Below the pieces are notes generated by a model. That model saw only the letters and a list, made by a program, of their open reading frames with translations, had not been told where the DNA came from and searched no databases. Of a stretch of DNA of 64,000 nucleotides, positions 9,512 through 16,561 are shown piece after piece. The position numbers were made by a program, and so were the translations under genes. Each line of letters opens with the position of its first letter. Positions within the stretch are counted from its first letter, which is position 1. This DNA is from Bacteroidota bacterium (GTDB taxonomy: Bacteria; Bacteroidota; Bacteroidia; Chitinophagales; Chitinophagaceae): assembly GCA_023423405.1 (NCBI GenBank), contig JAFAFR010000032.1:124001-188000 (forward strand). Direction: 5' to 3'.

Positions 9512-10675
9512 TCATGCGCCAACGGCCTCGGCACTTGCCTGCAGCGACCTGATCTCCAGTTCCAGGGCTTCCAGGAAACGGTCCGCATCGGCCCTGCTGA
9601 GGGCCAGTGAAGGCAGCAGCCTGATCACGTTCGGTTTGGCCTCACCGGTAAAGATGCGGTGTTTCCACAGCAGGTTTTTCCGCAGGTCTTTCAGGTTTTC
9701 CGGCACATCAAATCCAATCATCAGTCCGCGGCCCCGTACCTTGCTGATGCCCGGCATTTTTTCCAGTTCTTCCATGATATAAGCGCCGGTGGCTGCGGCC
9801 TGCGCCATAAGGTCTTCCGACTCCATCACTTCCAGCACCGCCAGTGCAGCGGCACAGGCGAGCTGGTTGCCGCCAAAAGTGGTGCCCAGCATACCATGCT
9901 TAGGTTGCAGGTGAGGCGCAATGGAAATGGCGCCCACCGGGAAACCATTGCCCATGCCCTTGGCCATGGAATAGATATCGGCGTTCACACCGGCATGGTC
10001 ATGCGAATAAAACTTTCCGCTTCTGCCATAGCCACACTGCACGCTATCGGCAATGTACACAGCGCCGTACTGGTCGCAGTTGGCGCGGATGGCTTTCAGG
10101 AAAGGATCGGAAGCCACATTGATACCGCCCACGCCCTGTATGCCTTCCACGATCACAGCGGCAATGTCCTGACCCTGGGCCTTGAAGCAGGCATTGAGCG
10201 CATCCAGGTCGTTAAAGGGAAGAAAAATGATATTGGCTGTTTGGTTCACCGGCGCCACGATGGCAGGGTTGTCGGTAGCGGCCACCGCCAGCGAGGTACG
10301 GCCGTGAAAAGATTTCCGGAATGCTACCAGTTTTTTCCGGCCGGTATGAAAGGAAGCCAGTTTGAGCGCATTCTCGTTGGCCTCGGCGCCGCTGTTGCAA
10401 AGAAAAAGCTGGTAGTTTTCTTTACCGGAAAGCTGGCCGAGTTTTTCGGCCAGCTCCTGCTGTTGCGGAATGATGAGGGAATTGGAATAAAAAGCGATCT
10501 TTTCCAACTGGTCTTCGATGCGCTTCACCCAGTGCGGGTGTGTATGACCGATAGAGATCACGGCATGGCCGCCGTACATGTCGAGGTGCTCATTGCCCTG
10601 CTCGTCCCATACGGAAGAGCCGCTGGCCCTGACAATGCTGATATTGTTGAGCGGGTATACGTCGAATAATTTCAT
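9512..10675 (-). CDS. argD: Acylornithine aminotransferase
   Basis: PLP enzyme converting N-acylglutamate semialdehyde to N-acylornithine with glutamate as amino donor. 387 aa, class-III aminotransferase. The PLP lysine is in SMAKGMGNGFPVG, preceded by the cofactor aspartate region IADSVQCGYGRSG; GGNQLACAAALAVL and a C-terminal RLLPSLALS substrate region are present. It lies 62 bp upstream of argF' and 17 bp downstream of argC. Confidence 0.95.
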   Translation of the reverse strand: MKLFDVYPLNNISIVRASGSSVWDEQGNEHLDMYGGHAVISIGHTHPHWVKRIEDQLEKIAFYSNSLIIPQQQELAEKLGQLSGKENYQLFLCNSGAEANENALKLASFHTGRKKLVAFRKSFHGRTSLAVAATDNPAIVAPVNQTANIIFLPFNDLDALNACFKAQGQDIAAVIVEGIQGVGGINVASDPFLKAIRANCDQYGAVYIADSVQCGYGRSGKFYSHDHAGVNADIYSMAKGMGNGFPVGAISIAPHLQPKHGMLGTTFGGNQLACAAALAVLEVMESEDLMAQAAATGAYIMEELEKMPGISKVRGRGLMIGFDVPENLKDLRKNLLWKHRIFTGEAKPNVIRLLPSLALSRADADRFLEALELEIRSLQASAEAVGA

Positions 10676-10692
10676 AACAAGGTTTTTGCGCG

Positions 10693-11697
10693 TTAAAAAT
10701 AATTGGCTTTCAGCCCCAGCCCCTCTGTTTCCGGCCGTCCGAAAATGAGGTTCATGTTCTGCACGGCCTGTCCGCTGGCCCCTTTCAACAGGTTATCGAT
10801 GGCGGAATGGATCACCAGTTTGGTTCCTACTTTTTCCAGTTGTACGATGGCCTTATTGGTATTCACCACCTGCTTCAGGAAAATGGGCTCTTCCGACACA
10901 TGGGTGAAAGGATGGTCTTTGTAAAAATCCCGGAAGAGTTCCACCAGTTCTTTCAGCGGGCGGTCGAGCGTAATGGTGCTGCTGATGAAAATGCCACGGG
11001 GAAAATCGCCGCGCCAGGGCACAAAGCTGAGCTCGATGTTTTTTTGCGCACTGCCCGCCGGCTGCAGTTGCAGCAGGCTTTCGCCGATTTCACCCAGGTG
11101 CTGGTGGCTCAAAGTCTTATAAGCCTGGATATTGTTGGCACGCCAACTGAAATGAGAGGTGGCAGAGAGTCCCTGCCCCGCACCGGTAGACCCGGTGATG
11201 CCGGTGGCATACACTTCATCGAGGAGGCCGGCCTGCGCCAGGGGCAGCAGTCCCACCTGTATGGCCGTGGCAAAGCAACCCGGGTTGGCGATGTTTTGCG
11301 CCGCCGGCTGCGAGCCACTACCGGTAATGGCCAACCGATTGAGTTCCGGCAGGCCGTAGACGAATGCGCGGTCGCCCAGGCTGCTGGCCGCTTTGAGCCG
11401 GAAATCGTTGGAGAGATCTATGACCTTTATATGATCCGGCTGCGGGTTTGCTTCCAGGAATTTCCGGGCCTCGCCGTGGCCGGTACAGAGGAAGAGCAGG
11501 TCGATGTCATCCTGCAATTCACCGGTAAAGTGCAGGTCCGTATCGCCCAGCAGGTCGTGGTGCACACTGTGGAGGGGCTTGCCTGCACTGCTCTTGCTGT
11601 GTACGAAACAAAGTTCCGCAAAGGGGTGGCGGATAAGCAGGCGGATGAGTTCACCGCCCGTATATCCTGCACCGCCGATTATGCCTGTTCTGATCAT
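10693..11697 (-). CDS. argC: N-acyl-gamma-glutamyl-phosphate reductase
   Basis: NADPH-dependent reduction of N-acylglutamyl phosphate to the semialdehyde. 334 aa. N-terminal Rossmann motif GGAGYTGGELIRLL (about 8-21), catalytic cysteine in NPGCFATAIQ, and the SHFSWRANN segment. The stop-start junction with argG overlaps by 4 bp (11694-11697), so the two are translationally coupled. Confidence 0.96.
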   Translation of the reverse strand: MIRTGIIGGAGYTGGELIRLLIRHPFAELCFVHSKSSAGKPLHSVHHDLLGDTDLHFTGELQDDIDLLFLCTGHGEARKFLEANPQPDHIKVIDLSNDFRLKAASSLGDRAFVYGLPELNRLAITGSGSQPAAQNIANPGCFATAIQVGLLPLAQAGLLDEVYATGITGSTGAGQGLSATSHFSWRANNIQAYKTLSHQHLGEIGESLLQLQPAGSAQKNIELSFVPWRGDFPRGIFISSTITLDRPLKELVELFRDFYKDHPFTHVSEEPIFLKQVVNTNKAIVQLEKVGTKLVIHSAIDNLLKGASGQAVQNMNLIFGRPETEGLGLKANYF

Positions 11698-12905
11698 GAT
11701 TGGGTTGTTTTCTCTGCTTCTGCCGCAACGGCTGTCCAGATAGCCGTTTGGTTACCGAATATCTTGCTGAAGCCGCGCACATCGTCTCCACTCCAGCCGC
11801 TGTTCATTTCGCCGTATTTGCCAAATTTGGCACTCATAAGATCGTAGGCCGATTCAATGCCCGTTACCTGGAAACGATAGGGCATCAGTTCCACGAATAC
11901 ATCGCCGGTTACGTGCTGCTGGCTGTTCAGCAGGAAGGCTTCGATGTCGCGCATCACGGGATCGAGGATCTGGCCCTCGTGCAGCCAGTTGCCGTAAAAC
12001 TGCGCCAACTGGTCTTTCCAGTTGAGCTGCCACTTGGTGAGCACGTGTTTTTCCAGGGCGTGGTGCGCTTTCAGGATCACCATGGGCGCAGCGGCTTCAA
12101 AGCCCACGCGGCCCTTGATGCCGATGATGGTATCGCCGATATGGATGTCGCGCCCGATGCCAAAGGGACCGGCAATGGATTGCAGGTGGCGGATGGCGTC
12201 GGTGGGATGATCAAATTTTCGGTCATTGATGACTGTTAGCTCACCCTTTTCGAAGTGCAGCTTTACCTGCTCAGACTGGGTTTTGGTTACCTGGGTGGGC
12301 CAGGCCGATTCCGGCAGCATGCCGTTGGAGCTGAGGGTTTCCTTACCGCCCACGCTGGTGCCCCAGAGCCCTTTATTGATGCTGTATTTGGCTTTCTCGG
12401 CATTCATATGCACACCCTTCTTTTCCAGGTAATCGATCTCTGCTTCGCGGCTCAGCCTGAGGTCGCGTATGGGCGTAATGATCTCCACCTCGGGGATCAT
12501 GATGTGGAACACCATGTCGAAGCGAACCTGGTCGTTGCCCGCGCCGGTGGAACCATGCGCCACGGCGCCGGCGCCCAGTTTTTTAGCGTGTTCGGCAATA
12601 TGGATGGCCTGGCTCAGCCTTTCTGCGCTTACACTTAAGGGATAGGTATTGTTCTTGAGCACATTGCCATATACCAGGTACCTGATGATGCGGTCGTAAT
12701 AACCTTTTACGGCATCGACGGTGGTATGCGATTTCACACCCAGGGCATAGGCATGCTTTTCGATCTGGTCCAGCTCTTCCTGGCTGAAGCCGCCGGTATT
12801 CACAATAATGGAATGCACTTCAAAACCCTGGTCGTCGCTGAGGTATTTCACACAAAAAGTGGTATCCAACCCGCCACTGAAACCGAGAACAACTTTTTTA
12901 GACAT
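11694..12905 (-). CDS. argG: Argininosuccinate synthase
   Basis: ATP-dependent condensation of citrulline and aspartate. 403 aa. N-type ATP pyrophosphatase motif FSGGLDTTF (about 9-17), HGSTGAGNDQVRF, and the substrate-contacting PIRDLRLSREAEIDYL. The ATG at 12905 is clear. It is the second gene of the operon, 16 bp after the GNAT gene. Confidence 0.97.
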   Translation of the reverse strand: MSKKVVLGFSGGLDTTFCVKYLSDDQGFEVHSIIVNTGGFSQEELDQIEKHAYALGVKSHTTVDAVKGYYDRIIRYLVYGNVLKNNTYPLSVSAERLSQAIHIAEHAKKLGAGAVAHGSTGAGNDQVRFDMVFHIMIPEVEIITPIRDLRLSREAEIDYLEKKGVHMNAEKAKYSINKGLWGTSVGGKETLSSNGMLPESAWPTQVTKTQSEQVKLHFEKGELTVINDRKFDHPTDAIRHLQSIAGPFGIGRDIHIGDTIIGIKGRVGFEAAAPMVILKAHHALEKHVLTKWQLNWKDQLAQFYGNWLHEGQILDPVMRDIEAFLLNSQQHVTGDVFVELMPYRFQVTGIESAYDLMSAKFGKYGEMNSGWSGDDVRGFSKIFGNQTAIWTAVAAEAEKTTQS

Positions 12906-12921
12906 ATCTGGCTATACTTTT

Positions 12922-13653
12922 TTAGAAGTGGAAAAATGAACTGAGGGCAGCAAACATTCTTTTCTTGCCGCCGTCGCCGCCCCCGTTTTCGAGGGCTGCT
13001 TTTTTCTTGAACACTTTCAGGAAACGGCTCTGCTTAAAACGCAGCAGGCGCTCATAGGCCTTGCTGTGTTGTTTGAAAGCGGTGGCTGTTTCTTCAGGCT
13101 TGTAGTGGTCTTTCGGATCGTAGAGCATGGCGGTACACATGCAGTTCTTTCTTTCCTTACCCATGAGAATATCGTAGTTCACGCAGCTTTTACAGCCGGC
13201 CCAGAACGCATCGTCCTGGGTGAGTTCGGAATAGGTGACCGGCTCATAACCGAGGTCGCTGTTGATCTTCATTACGGCGAGACCAGTAGTGAGCCCGAAG
13301 AGTTTGGCTTCGGGATATTTTTCGCGCGAAAGTTTGAAAGTGCATTCCTTGATGCGTTTGGCCACCCCGCTTTTGCGGAAGGGCGGTGAAACGATCAGTC
13401 CCGAATTGGCCACATATTCGCCGTGGCTCCAGGTTTCGATATAACAGAAACCCACCCAGACACCGTCTTCGGTAAGGGCGATCACGGCCTTGCCTTCGCG
13501 CATTTTTTCCGCAACATAGTCGGGCGAGCGCTTGGCAATACCGGTACCCCGCGCTTTGGCGGAAGATTCCATTTCATCCGTGATGGTACTGGCATAATGG
13601 ATATCATCGGGAGTGGCTACCCTAACGATAATCGGAGTTGTTTCCAACGTCAA
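12922..13653 (-). CDS. GNAT N-acyltransferase heading the arginine operon (probable acylglutamate synthase)
   Basis: 243 aa GNAT protein. The acyl-CoA loop is in SPPFRKSGVAKRI (about 89-101). Being first in the operon, and with no other argA or argJ in the cluster, it is the best candidate for making N-acetyl- or N-succinyl-glutamate; this is inference. After the GNAT core there is a four-cysteine pattern (C154, C157, C171, C173), then a basic tail that looks disordered. No in-frame ATG lies near the N-terminus; a TTG at 13653 (MTLETTPIIVRVA) or one at 13647 is the likely start. The Cys cluster could bind zinc or sense redox. Confidence 0.85.
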   Translation of the reverse strand: MTLETTPIIVRVATPDDIHYASTITDEMESSAKARGTGIAKRSPDYVAEKMREGKAVIALTEDGVWVGFCYIETWSHGEYVANSGLIVSPPFRKSGVAKRIKECTFKLSREKYPEAKLFGLTTGLAVMKINSDLGYEPVTYSELTQDDAFWAGCKSCVNYDILMGKERKNCMCTAMLYDPKDHYKPEETATAFKQHSKAYERLLRFKQSRFLKVFKKKAALENGGGDGGKKRMFAALSSFFHF

Positions 13654-13724
13654 TAAATTAAGAATCAGAAGATGTTTTTAGCGATACACCTGAGGTGCGG
13701 AAAAATGCATGGGGGCTTTTTTCA

Positions 13725-13760
13725 CTGATAGGGGCCATTGCCAGGGGCTCGTCCTATCAG
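13725..13760 (-). promoter_or_regulatory. Hairpin in the arginine operon leader
   Basis: Perfect 8-bp inverted repeat CTGATAGG/CCTATCAG with a 20-nt loop in which GCC and GGC can extend the pairing. In the minus-strand transcript the 5' arm contains the TGA stop codon of the upstream leader ORF. No U-run follows the 3' arm, so it is not a standard intrinsic terminator. It lies about 72 nt before the GNAT start codon. Confidence 0.55.
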
Positions 13761-13819
13761 CAACCACGTCGCAGTTGCGGGAGAAAACATTGGGAAGCTT
13801 TCGGGGAGAATGCTTTCAT
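13757..13819 (-). CDS. Putative arginine leader peptide (20 codons)
   Basis: A short ORF from ATG at 13819 to TGA at 13759-13757 encodes 20 residues ending in QLRRGC. Codons 17 and 18 are adjacent Arg codons (CGA at 13771-13769, CGT at 13768-13766), three and two codons before the stop codon's neighbour Cys. The stop codon lies inside the 5' arm of the 13725-13760 hairpin, and the ORF begins about 22 nt after the predicted transcription start. This geometry suits ribosome-mediated arginine sensing. Two Arg codons in 20 could be chance, so the call is tentative. Confidence 0.45.
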   Translation of the reverse strand: MKAFSPKASQCFLPQLRRGC

Positions 13820-13847
13820 CTTATTGCCAGTGTTTTAATTTGCAGGC

Positions 13848-13881
13848 CAAAATTATACGATTTAAACCAATTACCAGCAAA
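13848..13881 (-). promoter_or_regulatory. Predicted promoter of the arginine operon
   Basis: On the minus strand, TAATTTTG (13855-13848) matches the Bacteroidota -7 consensus TAnnTTTG exactly. TTTG at 13881-13878 is a -33 element with a 22-nt spacer. Transcription would begin near 13841, giving a leader of roughly 190 nt before the GNAT gene. Confidence 0.6.
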
Positions 13882-13919
13882 AAAAATGCAAATGTTCTGC
13901 CAACCTCTACGCGCTGCAA

Positions 13920-15413
13920 CTATTGCAGGTAGGGCTGCAGGGCCTCGGCAAGTTTGCGGTCGTTGCTGAGGCGCGGCACTTTGTTCTGTCCGCCCAGTTT
14001 ACCGATGCTCTTCATGTAATCCACGAATCCGTTGCGGCGCACTTTGCGGATCTGCAGGGGCAGCAGGATATTGCCGGTGATAAGGTCGTCGTAGTAAATA
14101 TTTTTCTGCCGCAGGTTTTCATCCACCTGGCGGGAAAAAACTTCCATATCGTCGGGCTCGTTGTCGAATTCAACAAACCATTCGTGGCAGGATTTGCCTT
14201 CCTGCTGCGAGATCAGGGGCGCCACCGTAAACTCGGTGATGTGCACACCCGCTTCCGTAGCGGCTTTCATGAGGCTGTATTCCACTTCCTCTCCTATCAC
14301 GTGCTCGCCGAATGCCGAGATAAAATGTTTGATGCGGCCCGAAACCACGATCCGGTAAGGGTCGAGGGAAACAAAGCGCACGGTGTCACCGATGTTATAG
14401 CTCCAGAGGCCGGCGTTGCTGTTAATGACCAGCGCATAGTTTTCACCGGTCTTCACTTCGCTGAGCGACAGGCGCCGGGGATTTTCTGAAAAGATCTCGG
14501 CCGCCGGCACAAATTCGAAAAAGATACCGCTGTTGGTGTTGAGCAGCAGGCCTTCGGCCGACTGGCTGTCCTGGAAGGCAAAAAAGCCTTCGGAAGCAGG
14601 GAAGGTTTCGATGGTGGCCACTTTCCGGCCGATGCTTTCCATGAGGCGGGCGCGGTAGGGTTCAAAATTCACGCCGCCGTGCACCAGCACCTGGAATTCG
14701 GGGAAAAGATCGCCGATTTTCATACCGCTTTTCTGGGTGAGGCGGTCGAAATACATCTGTACCCAGGGTGGGATGCCACTGATCAGGGTCATGTTCTGGG
14801 CAATGGTTTCCTCTACGATCTTGTCGAGTTTGGCTTCCCATTCCTCGATGCAGTTGGTTTCGTAGCTGGGCAGTTGATTGGTTCGTAAGTAGCTGGGTAT
14901 CTGGTGGTTAACGATACCGGAAAGGCGCCCGGTAGGAATTCCGCCCACCCGTTCCAGCTCCGGCGAGCCCGAGAGGAAGATCATTTTCCCGTCAAAAACC
15001 CGGGTGCTGCCCATTTCGGTAAGGTTGCAGAAAACCGCGTTCCGGCCCGAATTGAAATGGTTGGGCATGGATTCCTTGGAAATAGGAATGTACTTGACGC
15101 CGCTGGTGGTGCCGGAGGTTTTGGCCAGGTAGAGCGGCTTGCCCTTCCATAATATATTGTGTTTCCCTTCCTTGATTTGTTCGATATAAGGCTTGAAGGC
15201 TTCGTAGTCGCGGATGGGAATGGCCTGGCGGTATTCCTGGAGATTGCCTACCGAGCCAAGCCGGTGATCCTTGCCAAACTGCGTGTGGACGCCGGTTTTG
15301 AGGAGCTCCTGGAAGATGGCTTCCTGGTCGGCCACGGCGGTTTGCATGGATTTCCGGATCTGCTTTACCACGTAGGCCGCGAAAGGTTTGGCGAGGAACG
15401 ACTTGAATTTCAT
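13920..15413 (-). CDS. Prokaryotic GH3-family acyl-adenylate/amido synthetase
   Basis: 497 aa, homologous to plant auxin-responsive GH3 proteins, which adenylate a carboxylate and conjugate it to an amino acid. Visible features are the phosphate-binding TSGTTSGVKYIP (about 95-106), a middle segment ETFPASEGFFAFQ, NIGDTVRFV, and SGRIKHFISAFGEHV before the small C-terminal domain. The substrate in Bacteroidota is unknown. A TAAATTTG match (15443-15436) lies about 23 bp before the ATG but without a clear -33 element. It is divergent from rplU. Confidence 0.88.
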   Translation of the reverse strand: MKFKSFLAKPFAAYVVKQIRKSMQTAVADQEAIFQELLKTGVHTQFGKDHRLGSVGNLQEYRQAIPIRDYEAFKPYIEQIKEGKHNILWKGKPLYLAKTSGTTSGVKYIPISKESMPNHFNSGRNAVFCNLTEMGSTRVFDGKMIFLSGSPELERVGGIPTGRLSGIVNHQIPSYLRTNQLPSYETNCIEEWEAKLDKIVEETIAQNMTLISGIPPWVQMYFDRLTQKSGMKIGDLFPEFQVLVHGGVNFEPYRARLMESIGRKVATIETFPASEGFFAFQDSQSAEGLLLNTNSGIFFEFVPAAEIFSENPRRLSLSEVKTGENYALVINSNAGLWSYNIGDTVRFVSLDPYRIVVSGRIKHFISAFGEHVIGEEVEYSLMKAATEAGVHITEFTVAPLISQQEGKSCHEWFVEFDNEPDDMEVFSRQVDENLRQKNIYYDDLITGNILLPLQIRKVRRNGFVDYMKSIGKLGGQNKVPRLSNDRKLAEALQPYLQ

Positions 15414-15498
15414 GGTACTGAAAGATGAACGCCGACAAATTTAGGTGAGCATTTCCATCCCGGGTCTTAATTTTGGGGGAATTATTTCGAAAAAATGG

Positions 15499-15529
15499 TT
15501 GGGAACTAAGGTTTTTCCCCTTACCTTTG
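15499..15529 (+). promoter_or_regulatory. Promoter of rplU-rpmA
   Basis: TACCTTTG at 15522-15529 matches the -7 consensus exactly. TTG at 15499-15501 is the -33 element with a 20-nt spacer. Transcription would start about 15 nt before the rplU ATG. Confidence 0.75.
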
Positions 15530-15550
15530 CACTCCTAATTTTGGTAAGTT

Positions 15551-15853
15551 ATGTTTGCAGTTGTTAAAATAGCCGGACAGCAATTCAAGGTTGAAAAAGA
15601 CCAGACTTTGTACGTTCCCCAGATCGAGGGCAACGCCGGCGACAAAGTAGAATTCTCCGAGGTATTGCTGGTAGACAACAACGGAAGTCTCAATGTAGGC
15701 GCCGCCGTAAAAGCTACCGTGAAAGCCGAGATCATTGACCATCTCCAGGGCGACAAAGTGATCGCTTTTAAAATGAAGAGAAGGAAAGGATTCCGTAAAA
15801 AGATTGGTCATCGCAACCACTATACCAAAATCAAGATCAACGAAATCGCTTAA
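15551..15853 (+). CDS. rplU: 50S ribosomal protein L21
   Basis: 100 aa, standard length. It starts MFAVVKIAGQQFKVEKDQTL and ends with the family hallmark RKGFRKKIGHRNHYTKIKI, which contacts 23S rRNA. It is followed 29 bp later by rpmA in the conserved L21-L27 pair. Confidence 0.98.
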   Translation: MFAVVKIAGQQFKVEKDQTLYVPQIEGNAGDKVEFSEVLLVDNNGSLNVGAAVKATVKAEIIDHLQGDKVIAFKMKRRKGFRKKIGHRNHYTKIKINEIA

Positions 15854-15882
15854 TCGCGGTATACCGCATAAAATTATTTATC

Positions 15883-16149
15883 ATGGCACACAAAAAAGGT
15901 GAAGGTAGCGTTAAGAACGGCCGCGACTCTCAAAGCAAACGCCTGGGTGTAAAAATCTATGGTGGTCAGCCTGCTATTGCCGGCAACATCATCGTTCGCC
16001 AGCGTGGCACTACTTACCATGCAGGTAAGAACGTTGAACTGGGGCGCGATTATACGCTGTTTGCAACTGCCGACGGTGTAGTTGAATTCCGCAAAACCAA
16101 AGGTGACAAGACCATCGTATCTGTTGCTCCGGTTGAAACTGTTGCTTAA
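15883..16149 (+). CDS. rpmA: 50S ribosomal protein L27
   Basis: 88 aa. N-terminal MAHKKGEGSVKNGRDS reaches toward the peptidyl-transferase centre, and the signature RGTTYHAGKNVELGRDYTL is present. There is no cleavable Firmicutes-type N-terminal extension. Second gene of the rplU-rpmA unit. Confidence 0.98.
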   Translation: MAHKKGEGSVKNGRDSQSKRLGVKIYGGQPAIAGNIIVRQRGTTYHAGKNVELGRDYTLFATADGVVEFRKTKGDKTIVSVAPVETVA

Positions 16150-16176
16150 TCATTTCCGATTAAACAACAAAAAAAA

Positions 16177-16205
16177 TTTTGCAGTTCCGGATTAGTTTAT
16201 ATTTT
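16177..16205 (+). promoter_or_regulatory. Possible promoter of the H1-like gene
   Basis: TTTTG at 16177-16181 and TATATTTT at 16198-16205 (7 of 8 to TAnnTTTG) are 16 nt apart, slightly short. They lie between rpmA and the H1-like gene, so the latter may be transcribed independently. Confidence 0.35.
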
Positions 16206-16247
16206 TATGGTGTAATAACCCATTTACTAATCATTAAATTCTAAAAA

Positions 16248-16469
16248 ATGGCAACTGCAAAAAAGGCTGTTAAGAAAGCCGCTGCAAAAAAGGCTGTTAA
16301 AAAAGCCGCTGTAAAGAAGGTAGCTAAGAAGGCCGTTAAGAAAGCCGCCGTTAAAAAGGTAGCTAAGAAAGCCGTTAAAAAAGCTGCTGTTAAAAAAGTA
16401 GCCAAGAAAGCTGTTAAGAAAGCTGCTGTTAAAAAAGTAGCTAAGAAAGCAGCCGCTAAAAAAGGTTAA
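16248..16469 (+). CDS. Histone H1-like Lys/Ala repeat protein
   Basis: 73 aa made almost wholly of Lys, Ala and Val. Residues 14-65 are four exact copies of KKAVKKAAVKKVA, flanked by partial copies. It resembles the C-terminal tail of histone H1 and bacterial H1-like proteins such as AlgP/Hc-type tails, so nonspecific DNA or RNA binding is the likely activity (inference). There is no globular domain. Its own possible promoter lies upstream and a strong terminator follows 25 bp after the stop. The antisense frame is open only because of the repeat. Confidence 0.85.
   Translation: MATAKKAVKKAAAKKAVKKAAVKKVAKKAVKKAAVKKVAKKAVKKAAVKKVAKKAVKKAAVKKVAKKAAAKKG
16287..16442 (+). repeat. 39-bp tandem repeat (4 copies) inside the H1-like gene
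   Basis: Four consecutive 39-bp units encode identical 13-residue blocks. The DNA copies differ at a few synonymous positions (AAG/AAA, GCC/GCT), so they have diverged at the nucleotide level while the protein repeat is kept. Copy number is likely to vary between strains. Confidence 0.85.
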
Positions 16470-16493
16470 TCCTTTACAGCAAAACATAGTAGG

Positions 16494-16518
16494 GTCCCGC
16501 TTCTGCGGGACTTTTTTT
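16494..16518 (+). terminator. Rho-independent terminator after the H1-like gene
   Basis: Perfect 7-bp stem GTCCCGC/GCGGGAC with a TTCT loop followed by seven T residues. Confidence 0.9.
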
Positions 16519-16561
16519 ATGCGCTCATTTCCTGCCCGTTCCCATCCCTTACATTTGCGAC

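Noticed and set aside
10807..11847. 346-codon open frame antisense to argC/argG
   Set aside because: A shadow of GC-rich codons on the coding strand; no recognisable protein features, and argC/argG are certain.
13725..13760. Hairpin as a classical Rho-independent attenuator terminator
   Set aside because: No U-run follows the 3' arm on the minus-strand transcript, and T residues flank it only in the opposite orientation; retained only as a regulatory hairpin.
16287..16442. CRISPR-like repeat array
   Set aside because: The repeats are contiguous, coding and without spacers.
16227..16487. Antisense Phe/Leu/Ser-rich frame over the H1-like repeat
   Set aside because: Open only because the Lys/Ala repeat reads without stops on the opposite strand.
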